Shown: positions 1 to 9,278 of the stretch, piece by piece
Position numbering within the stretch: the stretch's first letter is position 1
Layout: every line of letters begins with the position of its first letter
DNA from: Treponema sp.
GTDB lineage: Bacteria; Spirochaetota; Spirochaetia; Treponematales; Treponemataceae
Assembly (NCBI GenBank): GCA_018385395.1
Contig: JAHBAD010000074.1
Span: 1-32,211 of the forward strand
DNA length: 32,211 nucleotides
Direction: 5' to 3'
Position numbers and translations under genes: made by a program
The notes under the pieces: generated by a model
Database searches by the model: none
The model's input: only the letters and a program-made list of their open reading frames with translations
Told to the model about the DNA's origin: nothing

Positions 1-183
1 GTATATGAGTAATTTTTTAACCACAAAAAATTACTATTTTTAATATAGAAATTTATTCTAAAGAAACGAAAAATTACTAAAATTCACAAAAATTTCAATA
101 AAACAGGTCCTTTTGTATTGAAATCTCGTTCTATACTGATATCAATGAAAAATTCTTAAGATATCAAAATAGGAGGATTTCTT

Positions 184-1245
184 ATGAAAAAAATTTTAGT
201 TGTATTACTGGCAGCTCTTATGGTAATGCCAGCATTCGCAGCAAAGAAAAAAGGAACAAAAGTTGGTGTTTCAATGCCTACAAAAGACCTTCAGCGCTGG
301 AACCAGGACGGAGCTAACATGAAAGCTCAGCTGGAAAAAGCTGGATACAATGTAGACCTGCAGTATGCAAACAACGACATCTCAACTCAGGTTTCTCAGA
401 TTGAAAACATGATTACAAGTAAATGTCAAGTACTCGTAATCGCAGCTATTGATGGATCAGCTCTTAAAAATCCACTTGAAAATGCACGCAAAAAGAAGAT
501 CCCTGTAATCGCTTATGACCGTCTTATTATGAACTCAAAAGCAGTTACATACTATGCAACATTCGATAACTACAAAGTTGGTACAATCCAGGGTAACTAC
601 CTTGTTGAAAACCTGAAACTGAATACACGTACAGCAGATGATCCAGCTTACATCGAATTCTTCACAGGTTCACCAGATGACAACAACATCAACTTCTTCT
701 TCGGTGGTGCTATGGACATCCTGAAGCCATACCTGGAAAAAGGTGTTCTCGTTTGCCGTTCAGGACAGACAGAAAAAGCACAGTGTGCAACACTCAACTG
801 GTCTACAGAAGAAGCTCAGAAACGTATGGAAAACCTTATCACATCTAACGGATACGGCCCACGCGGAACAAAACTTGACGCTGTTTACTCATCAAACGAC
901 TCTTGTGCAATGGGTATTACAAATGCTCTCCTGGCAGCTGGATACACAAAAGCTAACTTCCCAATCATCACTGGACAGGACTGTGATATCGTTTCTGTAA
1001 AGAACATGATCGCTGGAACACAGGCTATGTCTGTATTCAAAGATACACGTACACTGGCAGAAAAAGTTGTTGGAATGGTTGACTCAATTATGAAAGGAAC
1101 AAAACCAGAAATCAACGATACAAAAACATATGACAATGGTACAGGAATTATCCCTTCATACCTTTGTGAACCAGTATTCGGTGATATCAACAACTACAAA
1201 ACACTCCTGATCGACTCAGGATACTACAAAGCAGACCAGCTTTAA
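184..1245 (+). CDS. chvE: Sugar ABC transporter substrate-binding protein, ChvE/multiple-monosaccharide type
   Basis: 353-aa ORF with N-terminal signal peptide (MKKILVVLLAALMVMPAFAA) and periplasmic sugar-binding fold motifs (KVGVSMPTKDLQRWNQDGANM, VIAYDRLI); AGGAGG SD just upstream; followed by cognate ATPase and permease. Confidence 0.9.
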   Translation: MKKILVVLLAALMVMPAFAAKKKGTKVGVSMPTKDLQRWNQDGANMKAQLEKAGYNVDLQYANNDISTQVSQIENMITSKCQVLVIAAIDGSALKNPLENARKKKIPVIAYDRLIMNSKAVTYYATFDNYKVGTIQGNYLVENLKLNTRTADDPAYIEFFTGSPDDNNINFFFGGAMDILKPYLEKGVLVCRSGQTEKAQCATLNWSTEEAQKRMENLITSNGYGPRGTKLDAVYSSNDSCAMGITNALLAAGYTKANFPIITGQDCDIVSVKNMIAGTQAMSVFKDTRTLAEKVVGMVDSIMKGTKPEINDTKTYDNGTGIIPSYLCEPVFGDINNYKTLLIDSGYYKADQL

Positions 1246-1254
1246 TTAAATGAT

Positions 1255-1376
1255 GAGGCTGTCCAATAAGTTTGCATTACGGTGGTTGAGTTTATCGAAA
1301 CCACCACATTTAGTGTACAGTAATTTCGACAAGCTCAATGAGCGCTACACTCATTACTTTTGGGGCAGCCCCATTA
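1255..1376. repeat. MITE-like/palindromic element with imperfect terminal inverted repeats between chvE and mmsA
   Basis: Left end GGCTGTCCAATAAGT (1257-1271) matches the reverse complement of the right end, GGCTGCCCCAAAAGT (1356-1370), at 12/15. Internal hairpin GGTGGTT...AACCACC (about 1281-1305) and inverted TTGAGTTTATCGAAA / TTTCGACAAGCTCAA. Confidence 0.5.
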
Positions 1377-1404
1377 TGGTTAAATCAAAAAAAGGGAGAT
1401 TCCA

Positions 1405-2934
1405 ATGGCAAAAGCATTATTGGAAATGAAAAATATCACAAAAGAGTTCCCTGGAGTAAAAGCTCTGAGCGATGTAAGCCTTACAGTAGAAGAAGGCGAA
1501 ATCCATGCTCTTTGCGGTGAAAACGGTGCGGGTAAATCAACTCTTATGAATGTCCTTTCGGGTATCTACGGTTATGGTACATATTCGGGCGACATTATCT
1601 ACGACGGCGAAGTCTGCAAGTTCCAGAAAATCCGTGACAGTGAAGAACGCGGTATTGTTATTATTCATCAGGAACTGGCTCTTGTTCCCCTCCTCTCTAT
1701 TGCAGAAAACATGTTCCTTGGAAATGAAAGAGGAAGCAAAGCAAAAATCAACTGGGCAGAAACTTATCAGAAAGCTGACGAACTTCTTGCACAGGTTGGA
1801 CTTAAAGAATCTTCACACACACTCATCAAAGATATCGGTGTTGGTAAACAGCAGCTGGTAGAAATTGCTAAGGCCCTTGGTAAGAAAGTAAGACTTCTTA
1901 TTCTTGATGAACCTACAGCATCTTTGAATGAAACTGAATCTAGACATCTTCTTGATCTCATGCTTGAGTTCAAAAAACAGGGCATGACATCAATTATTAT
2001 TTCACATAAATTAAATGAAATTTCATACGTTGCAGATAAAATCACAGTTATCCGTGACGGAGCCGTAATTAAAACTCTGGATAAAAAAATTGATTCATTC
2101 AGTGAAGAAACGATTATCCAGGCAATGGTTGGACGTGAAATTTCTGACCGTTTCCCAAAACGACAGTCAAACATTGGAGAGGTTTGTCTTGAAGTTAAAA
2201 ACTGGAATGTTGATCATCCTGTATTTGACGGAATTAAAGTTTGTGACAATGTAAACTTCAATCTTCGTAAAGGTGAAGTTCTTGGTATTTCAGGACTTAT
2301 GGGTGCTGGACGTACAGAACTTGCCATGAGTATCTTCGGAAAATCTTATGGTGTAAACATCAACGGACAGATTATTCTGAACGGTAAAGAAGTTCAATTT
2401 CCAAATGTAAAATCTGCAATCAATGCAGGAATTGCCTATGTAACTGAAGACCGTAAAGGAAACGGACTTATTCTTACAGAATCAATTACAAAGAATACAA
2501 CAGCTGCAAAGCCTGAAAAGATTTCCAAAAACTGGGTAATCGACTTTGCAAAAGAAAAACAGGTTGCAGAAGACATGGCAAAAGAAATGCACACAAAATG
2601 TGCAACAGTAATAGAAAATGTGGGAAACCTTTCGGGCGGAAACATGCAGAAAGTTCTTCTTGGAAAATGGCTTTTCGCAGACCCTGATATTCTTATTCTT
2701 GATGAACCTACACGCGGTATCGACGTTGGTGCTAAATATGAAATCTACCTGATTATCAACCGTATGGTTGCTGAAGGTAAGTCAGTTATTCTGATTTCTT
2801 CTGAAATGCCTGAAGTACTTGGAATGAGTGACCGTATTTATGTAATGAATGAAGGACGTATGATTGCCGAAATGGATGCAAAAGATGCAGACCAGGAAAA
2901 AATCATGACCTGTATTATCAATTCCGGTAAATAA
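1405..2934 (+). CDS. mmsA: Sugar ABC transporter ATP-binding protein (two ABC domains)
   Basis: Two Walker A/signature sets ([11 protein letters not shown] ... [25 protein letters not shown] ... [15 protein letters not shown]); GGGAG SD; in operon with SBP and permease. Confidence 0.92.
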   Translation: MAKALLEMKNITKEFPGVKALSDVSLTVEEGEIHALCGENGAGKSTLMNVLSGIYGYGTYSGDIIYDGEVCKFQKIRDSEERGIVIIHQELALVPLLSIAENMFLGNERGSKAKINWAETYQKADELLAQVGLKESSHTLIKDIGVGKQQLVEIAKALGKKVRLLILDEPTASLNETESRHLLDLMLEFKKQGMTSIIISHKLNEISYVADKITVIRDGAVIKTLDKKIDSFSEETIIQAMVGREISDRFPKRQSNIGEVCLEVKNWNVDHPVFDGIKVCDNVNFNLRKGEVLGISGLMGAGRTELAMSIFGKSYGVNINGQIILNGKEVQFPNVKSAINAGIAYVTEDRKGNGLILTESITKNTTAAKPEKISKNWVIDFAKEKQVAEDMAKEMHTKCATVIENVGNLSGGNMQKVLLGKWLFADPDILILDEPTRGIDVGAKYEIYLIINRMVAEGKSVILISSEMPEVLGMSDRIYVMNEGRMIAEMDAKDADQEKIMTCIINSGK

Positions 2935-4185
2935 TTGGAGAAAAATATGAAAGGATTAGATACAATCAAAAAAACTTTGAAAAACAACACAATGATTTTT
3001 ATCCTCATTGCTGTTGCTGTTTTCTTTGAAGTACTTATTGAATTTGCTGGAAAGGGATCACTTCTCTCTCCTTCTAACGTAACAAATATTATTAACCAGA
3101 ACGCTTATGTTGTTATTCTGGCAACAGGTATGCTTCTTTGTATCCTTACCGGTGGTAACATCGACTTGTCTGTTGGTTCTATCGTTTGTCTGGTTGGTGC
3201 TGTAGCAGGGACTTTTATTATCAACCTTGGATTCCCAGTACTCCCAACAATCCTCCTTTGTCTCATCGTTGGTCTTTTAGTTGGTGCATGGCATGGTTTC
3301 TGGATTGCTTTCGTTCACATTCCACCGTTCATCTGTACCCTTTCTGGTATGCTTTTGTGGCGCGGTGTTTCACTTCTGATTCTGAATGGTATGACAATTT
3401 CTCCATTCCCACAGAAATACATGAACATCTTTGCAAGTTACCTTCCTAACCTGTTCCTCCAGCAGGCAACAGAAGAAATGGACGATGACCTTTACTGGAG
3501 CATAATCGAAAAGAATGAACGCATTACTTTTATCGTAACAATCATCGTTGCAATTGTAATCTGTGCTCTTATCATTGCACTGGCAATCGTAGGACGCATT
3601 TCAAAGAAAAAGAAAGGTTACAGCGTTGAATCAAAAGGTTCATTCATTGCTAAAAACGCAATCCTTTGTGTTGTAATCATGGCCCTTGGTGTTCTTCTTG
3701 GTAAAGATCAGGGTATCCCAATCGTACTGGTACTGGTTGCAATCATCGTTATTGCTTACTCATACTTCACCCAGAACACTGTTCCAGGCCGTTACCTTTA
3801 CGCAATTGGTGGTAACGTTAAGGCTGCAAAACTTTCTGGTATCAACACAGACAAAGTTATGTTCTTTGCTTACACAAACATGGGATTCCTTTCTGGTGTT
3901 GCAGCTCTTGTTGTTGCAGCCCGTCTGAACTCTGCAGCTCCAACAGCCGGTCAGAATTACGAAATGGATGCTATCGCATCTTGTTTCATCGGTGGTGCTT
4001 CAGCTTACGGTGGAACAGGTACAGTAGGTGGTGCTGTTATAGGTGCTATCTTCATGGGTATCCTGAACAACGGTATGTCTATCCTCGGTGTAGACATGAA
4101 CTGGCAGCGTGCTGTAAAAGGGCTCGTTCTTCTGCTGGCCGTTATCTTTGACGTAGTTTCAAAGAAAAGAAAGAGTTCTAAATAA
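2935..4185 (+). CDS. mmsB: Sugar ABC transporter permease
   Basis: 416-aa polytopic protein with BPD_transp_2-type motifs (LTGGNIDLSVGSIV, GGNVKAAKLSGINTDKV, ASCFIGGASAYGGTGTVGGAVIGA); abuts the ATPase gene. Confidence 0.9.
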   Translation: MEKNMKGLDTIKKTLKNNTMIFILIAVAVFFEVLIEFAGKGSLLSPSNVTNIINQNAYVVILATGMLLCILTGGNIDLSVGSIVCLVGAVAGTFIINLGFPVLPTILLCLIVGLLVGAWHGFWIAFVHIPPFICTLSGMLLWRGVSLLILNGMTISPFPQKYMNIFASYLPNLFLQQATEEMDDDLYWSIIEKNERITFIVTIIVAIVICALIIALAIVGRISKKKKGYSVESKGSFIAKNAILCVVIMALGVLLGKDQGIPIVLVLVAIIVIAYSYFTQNTVPGRYLYAIGGNVKAAKLSGINTDKVMFFAYTNMGFLSGVAALVVAARLNSAAPTAGQNYEMDAIASCFIGGASAYGGTGTVGGAVIGAIFMGILNNGMSILGVDMNWQRAVKGLVLLLAVIFDVVSKKRKSSK

Positions 4186-4299
4186 CCCATTCCAATTAAT
4201 TAAGAATTTGTTATAATTGGAGATAATTGAGAAAGTAAAGTAATTTTTTTATTTATTGTTTTCCTTCTAAAAAAACTTGTTCGTCGAATGAAGTTTTCA

Positions 4300-4332
4300 A
4301 GCCGGGTCGAAAGACCCGGCCTGTTTTTTTTA
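4300..4332 (+). terminator. Rho-independent terminator of the chvE-mmsAB operon
   Basis: GCCGGGTC GAAA GACCCGGC stem with GNRA tetraloop followed by CTGTTTTTTTT. Confidence 0.93.
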
Positions 4333-4396
4333 ACCTGAATATTATGGGCATAAAATCCTCCCAAAAAGAGTTATTCTCCCATAGAATTTTTATTAC

Positions 4397-4419
4397 ACCT
4401 CATATAATTATGATGAGGT
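4397..4419 (+). promoter_or_regulatory. Dyad ACCTCAT-N9-ATGAGGT over a TATAAT -10-like box and the SD of the GH5 gene
   Basis: ACCTCAT (4397-4403) and ATGAGGT (4413-4419) are perfect inverted repeats; TATAAT at 4403-4408; GAGG SD in the right arm, 7 nt before ATG 4426. Confidence 0.4.
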
Positions 4420-4425
4420 ATTAAC

Positions 4426-6453
4426 ATGAAAATCACAGTAAAATTTTTACTTATTCTTTCTCTGTTTGCTAGTTTTCTGGTAACAGGTTGTGAACAGCCA
4501 AATTCCAATAACAAAACGGATCAGGAAGAAAAACCTGCTCAAAATGATGAATCTGAATCAAAAGATGAAAAGGAAATCCCAATTAAATTCAGTTATTTAT
4601 GGAATGAAAATCTGAATTCTTATGATTCTAAAACTCACACATTACAAATAACCAAACAGTGGGATCGGGCTGTATTTGATTTAGCAAATGTGCAGACTAA
4701 AGGTAAATATTTTATCATTGAATATGAAAATCTCAGCGGAAATCTTCTTGTAGAAGTTTCATATACAGATGATTCTAAAAACGAAGTTTCCGGCTATTCA
4801 AAAAAAACAAGAGATTATATTATCCTGGATCAGGCAAAGAAGCTTAAAGAAATTGCATTTATTTCTTCACTAGATGAACCTATGTCCGTAACTATCAAAA
4901 AATTCAGATTTGCTGATGAATTCATTCTGGAAAAAGAACCAATTATAGATAACAAAACTGCCGGCACTTTTAATAACACAATTTCTGCAATTGATTTTGT
5001 AAAAGAAATGGGATTTGGTTTTAATACTGGAAATTTTCTGGAAGCCCGTACAACTGGAATAGAACATGGACTTTCATTTTATGATAATGTTGATGTAAAG
5101 AAGACTTGGGGCATCAGCGAATTTACTGCTCAAAAATTCCAAAAATTAAGCGAAGTTGGAGGAAAATCTGTACGAATTCCTGTTTTCTGGTCAAATCATA
5201 TTATTGATGAAAATTACACAATCGATCCTTTCTGGATGGAAGAAGTAAAACGAATTGTGGATATTGCTTATAGACAGGGCTACTATATTGTTTTAAATGA
5301 TCATTCAATGCGTGGAAATTTAAGTACGCCTTTAGCTTATCACGAAGGTTTCATCACAAGAAATACTCCAGAAGATATTGCAGAATCAGAACGATATATA
5401 AAAGCCGTGTGGAAACAGATTACAGCCGCCTTCAACAATTCTTATGACGAATATCTGATTTTTGAAACTTTAAACGAACCTCGAAATGAAGAAAGTGGAA
5501 CTGAACATGCGGCAAAATGTCATACCTGGATTGCAGGTTATGGCGACTCAGAAAACTGTCCTGAATGTATTGCAGATAATAAGATTTTAAATGAATACAA
5601 TCAGATAATCGTTGAAACAATCCGAGAAAGCGGCGGAAACAATGCAAAGAGATTTATTCTGATTCCTGGTATTGGTACAGCCAGTGAAACTGTCAGAAAT
5701 AAATATTTCAAATTACCTGATGATACAGCTCAGGACAAACTGATTGTTACAATTCATCACTATCCTTTACTAAAAAATTTAATGAACGATTGGATAAAAA
5801 ATGATATCAAACAAACTTATGCAGAACTGAACGAAAAATTCGTAAAAAATGGAATTCCTGTTGTAATTGGTGAAGTTGGTCATGCTCCTGATAATGAAAT
5901 TTTGACTTCAGGAATTGGGCATACTGCCACAGAAGAAGAACAGCTTGCCCCAGTTTTAGTTCTTGCAGAAGAAGCTGGAAAATATGGAATGTGCCCTATG
6001 CTTTTTTATGCTGAACAAACCTGGGAAAATACTGATTTTGCAAAAAAAGTTCTGGCAGCATGGGAAAAAGGAAAACAAGAAACTGAGAATCAATTGGCAA
6101 AAAACATTGAAATTAAAGACCTATGGCTTTTAGGCGAAAATGTAAGCTTTGATGATACAACCAAAATTTTAAAAATCAGCGGACAATATGAAAGAGGTTC
6201 AATTGATGTTCAAACCTGTGAAAAAAAGGGAAAATACATTGTATTTGAATATTCAAATCTTTCTGGAAATATGGGTTTTGATGTAGTATATGATGATGAT
6301 ACAAGAGATACAGAAAGTTGTAGTTCAGATAAGACAAAGATTTTTATAGAACTTAACGATACAAAAAAGCCTGTCCGTTTTGATTTTGTTTCTATGGATG
6401 AATCTGAAGTTTCTATAAAACTTTGCAAACTATATTATGCAGATGAAGTTTAA
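4426..6453 (+). CDS. Lipoprotein glycoside hydrolase family 5 (cellulase/mannanase-like) flanked by duplicated beta-type domains
   Basis: Lipobox FLVTGC; GH5 motifs GFGFNTGNFLEA, SVRIPVFWSNH, LNEPRNE (acid/base), VVIGEVGH (nucleophile); homologous N- and C-terminal domains around the catalytic core. Confidence 0.85.
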   Translation: MKITVKFLLILSLFASFLVTGCEQPNSNNKTDQEEKPAQNDESESKDEKEIPIKFSYLWNENLNSYDSKTHTLQITKQWDRAVFDLANVQTKGKYFIIEYENLSGNLLVEVSYTDDSKNEVSGYSKKTRDYIILDQAKKLKEIAFISSLDEPMSVTIKKFRFADEFILEKEPIIDNKTAGTFNNTISAIDFVKEMGFGFNTGNFLEARTTGIEHGLSFYDNVDVKKTWGISEFTAQKFQKLSEVGGKSVRIPVFWSNHIIDENYTIDPFWMEEVKRIVDIAYRQGYYIVLNDHSMRGNLSTPLAYHEGFITRNTPEDIAESERYIKAVWKQITAAFNNSYDEYLIFETLNEPRNEESGTEHAAKCHTWIAGYGDSENCPECIADNKILNEYNQIIVETIRESGGNNAKRFILIPGIGTASETVRNKYFKLPDDTAQDKLIVTIHHYPLLKNLMNDWIKNDIKQTYAELNEKFVKNGIPVVIGEVGHAPDNEILTSGIGHTATEEEQLAPVLVLAEEAGKYGMCPMLFYAEQTWENTDFAKKVLAAWEKGKQETENQLAKNIEIKDLWLLGENVSFDDTTKILKISGQYERGSIDVQTCEKKGKYIVFEYSNLSGNMGFDVVYDDDTRDTESCSSDKTKIFIELNDTKKPVRFDFVSMDESEVSIKLCKLYYADEV

Positions 6454-6455
6454 AC

Positions 6456-8381
6456 ATGAATAAAAAGATTTTTTGTGTAATTGCAGGATTTATCATTTTT
6501 TCTACATTGGGATTTTCTGGCGAAAGGGATTTTGTAAAGGATTTTCCAAACTTTTATGTAAAAAGCAGAATTGAAGTTGATTCTAAATCTGAAATTATAG
6601 AGTTACATTCAGATTCAGAAAAAGCATCAAAACTTCTTTATTCAAAAAATGGAAATCAGAGTGACTACGAAATCCTTTTTGAAAACTTTGCACAAGAAAA
6701 ATGGTATGATTCTGCCCTATTTTACAGCCAAAAATCTGACACTTTGTACTTTCATATCAACACAAGTCCTGCAGTCATAAATGGAATTGATGTATATTTT
6801 GATGCAGGACTTTATACCTTTAGTCTAGAAAAAGGAACTTTTTCAAAATCGGAGATGAAAAGATACTATGCAGCAGAAAACTGGATTTTTGCCCAAGTCT
6901 GGAAAGCTTATGTAGAAAAACAAAAAGATTTTTCAGGATTTTTAAACTTTGTTTATTCAATTTCCGATTCCTGCGAAAAAGTTTTTGCCGTCAAAGAAAA
7001 TACCGGCAACTTTTTAGAAAATGAAGCTGCAGTTGAATACATTTTCCAGAATAATCTTTTTTCTTCTGACACATCAAACTTCTTAAGCAGATATTTAAAA
7101 CGTACTGAAAATAATCAGATAACAGAAAAATCAGCCTATACTTTAAACGGAGTTCCAGAACTTGCAGATTCAGTTTGTAAAAACACATTATACAGCTGCA
7201 GATTTTTTTATACAGACGACGGCTTATGGATTATCCGGGAACATTCCTCGCCTGTAAAAATCACTGATGATTCAGGAAAAACTCATACGGTTTACAAGCC
7301 TGATTATTTTGAACCGCTTCTTCTGGAAGATAAAAACGGAAATCTTTGCAGAACTCAGCCAGAAGCCTTGAAAAATTTTAAAATTAATCCATCAGAAAAT
7401 ATAAAAAATTTAGAAACCGTCTGCAAAACTTACAAAGGCACACTTCTTATGGAAGATATGGACGGTGTTTCTTATTGGGGATTCAAAAAAGGCGAATTAA
7501 CAAAAAAAGAAAATTACAATCAGATTATTTCATTCATTGACCAAACTCAGGAAAATGAAGCAGCAAATAAAATCAAAATGCAGAACTCCTTCTGGGAAGT
7601 TACCACTTTAATTTTGCTTTGCTTATGCCTCACCCTGATTTTTATCATAACTTTTGTGTGCTCAAAAAAATTTGACTATCACCTTTCAAAAAAAGACAAA
7701 AAGCTCCTATTCAATATTCAGGACAAGGAACGTTCCAAAATTTCAAAAGATTTACATGACTCAGTTGTTCAGACAATAAGGGCCATCCGAACTGATGTAG
7801 AAATGCTGGAGGTTCCTCAAAAAGAAGAAAACCATAAGCAGAACATTATAAATGACCTTACAAACTCGATTATTCTTTTGAGGAATATCTGCTACAATCT
7901 GACTCCTGCCGAAATCGTTCTGGCTGAAAATTCCAACGCAAATAACAGTGCAGATTTAGAACTGCTTTCTGTAATTGACACTCTTTGTAAACAATTTTCC
8001 CAAAAAACAAAAATTCCATGTACCATAAATACAGCTGCCGATTTTAAAATTCCTTTTTTCAGTCTGGAGGTTTCAAAAAATTCCATCAGAATTTTTCAAG
8101 AGATTCTTATAAATATCGAAAAACATTCCTTTGCAACTTCTGTAAACATTATCATCAGTAACGACCAGATAGAAGAACAGCAGATGACAAAAATCATAGT
8201 AATTGATGATGGAATTGGCGGAGATATAAACGCAATGATGAAAAATAAACATCATTTTGGATTACGCAACATAGTTGAAAACATAAACCTGATTGGCGGC
8301 AAAGTAGAATTTTATGCAAAACCAAATGAAGGCATGAATATAATCTTAAAAATTCCATGTGAGGGAAAAAATGAATCATAA
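6456..8381 (+). CDS. Membrane sensor histidine kinase, NarL/HisKA_3 type, with large periplasmic domain
   Basis: Signal peptide, about 350-aa extracytoplasmic region, TM near LILLCLCLTLIFIITFVCS, H-box DKERSKISKDLHDSVVQTI, HATPase motifs DDGIGGD and HFGLRNIVENINLIGGKVEF. Confidence 0.88.
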   Translation: MNKKIFCVIAGFIIFSTLGFSGERDFVKDFPNFYVKSRIEVDSKSEIIELHSDSEKASKLLYSKNGNQSDYEILFENFAQEKWYDSALFYSQKSDTLYFHINTSPAVINGIDVYFDAGLYTFSLEKGTFSKSEMKRYYAAENWIFAQVWKAYVEKQKDFSGFLNFVYSISDSCEKVFAVKENTGNFLENEAAVEYIFQNNLFSSDTSNFLSRYLKRTENNQITEKSAYTLNGVPELADSVCKNTLYSCRFFYTDDGLWIIREHSSPVKITDDSGKTHTVYKPDYFEPLLLEDKNGNLCRTQPEALKNFKINPSENIKNLETVCKTYKGTLLMEDMDGVSYWGFKKGELTKKENYNQIISFIDQTQENEAANKIKMQNSFWEVTTLILLCLCLTLIFIITFVCSKKFDYHLSKKDKKLLFNIQDKERSKISKDLHDSVVQTIRAIRTDVEMLEVPQKEENHKQNIINDLTNSIILLRNICYNLTPAEIVLAENSNANNSADLELLSVIDTLCKQFSQKTKIPCTINTAADFKIPFFSLEVSKNSIRIFQEILINIEKHSFATSVNIIISNDQIEEQQMTKIIVIDDGIGGDINAMMKNKHHFGLRNIVENINLIGGKVEFYAKPNEGMNIILKIPCEGKNES

Positions 8382-9010
8382 TCTGTTTCTTGTTGATGAT
8401 CATTCCATGCTGCGAAAAGGAATAATTTCCTATCTGGAAGAAAAAACAAACTGGACAGTTTCCGGTAACTTTTCTGATTCAAAATCCTGCCTTGCTGAAC
8501 TAAACAAATTGAAAAAAGAAAACCTCACATTGCCTGAAATAATCATAATTGATATTCAATTGGGAAAAGAGTCTGGTTTTAATCTTGTAAGTTCCATAAA
8601 AAATTCTTTTCCACAAATTAAAAAATTCTTTTCCACAAATTAAAATTGTAATCTATTCCATGTTTGATACAATCGGATTTAAACTGCAGGCAAAAGATAC
8701 TGGTGCCGAAGGTTTTATTTCAAAAGCTTCCAGCGATGATGAACTCATAAAATGTTTGAATCTAGTAAAAAACGGCGGCAATTATTTTGAAGAATCAGAT
8801 ATTTCCATTCAAAAAGAACTGGATTCCATTATCCCATTTTTAAAAACAAACGAAAAAAAAGTCTTTGAGTTAATCCTCCAGGGAAAAAACAACGAACAAA
8901 TCAGCGAAGAATTATTTTTAGGCCTCCATACAGTTGAAAACTATGTCAGCTATATCTTCAACATAACTAACTGTAAAAACCGCAAACAACTGATAGAAAA
9001 ATTTAAGTAA
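8371..9010 (+). pseudogene. NarL/LuxR-type response regulator, frameshifted by a 22-bp tandem duplication
   Basis: ORF 8359/8371..8643 encodes the receiver N-half (FLVDDHSML, IIIIDIQLGKESG); ORF 8660..9010 encodes the receiver C-half (GAEGFISKASSDDE) and LuxR HTH (NEQISEELFLGLHTVENYVSYIF). Removing one 22-bp unit gives SSIKNSFPQIKIVIYSMFDTIGF in one frame. Confidence 0.85.
8598..8641. repeat. Perfect 2 x 22-bp direct tandem duplication
   Basis: AAAAAATTCTTTTCCACAAATT at 8598-8619 and again at 8620-8641. Confidence 0.97.
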
Positions 9011-9089
9011 AAATTTGGTAGAATAATTCTTTAAAATCTGTTTAAAGATTTCCCTTCCAGTTTCTTACTTTATGAATGTTGATTTTAAT

Positions 9090-9195
9090 TCAATGAAATG
9101 AACATCTCAAGCTTGCCTTGCTTCTTCAGATTTGTATTCAGTTACCCATGCAGACAAAGTATTTGGATTAATGCCCTATTCTTGAGCGAATATTT
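9090..9195 (-). pseudogene. Degraded transposase OrfA/HTH fragment
   Basis: Minus-strand reading gives KIFAQE*GINPNTLSAWVTEYKSEEARQA*DVHFIELKSTFIK*, resembling the HTH of IS66/IS3 OrfA proteins and interrupted by stops. Confidence 0.45.
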
Positions 9196-9221
9196 TAAAA
9201 ATATTCACATCAATCAAAACT

Positions 9222-9256
9222 TAAAAAAATGCTGTTCCTCATTTAGAAGAACAGCT
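9222..9256 (-). terminator. Intrinsic terminator downstream of the CMP-kinase-like gene
   Basis: Minus strand GCTGTTC...GAACAGC stem followed by ATTTTTTTAAG. Confidence 0.75.
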
Positions 9257-9278
9257 TAAAAAAATCACAATTAACGGA

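Noticed and set aside
1-183. Possible promoter upstream of chvE (TTGTAT ... TATACT)
   Set aside because: Spacer is only about 13 bp; not good enough to call.
743-1000. 85-aa plus-strand ORF within chvE (and the 102-aa antisense ORF)
   Set aside because: Out-of-frame overlap with a strongly supported gene, no SD.
4190-4225. CCAATTA...TAATTGG hairpin after mmsB
   Set aside because: AT-only stem without a T-run; the real terminator is the GC-rich hairpin at 4300-4332.
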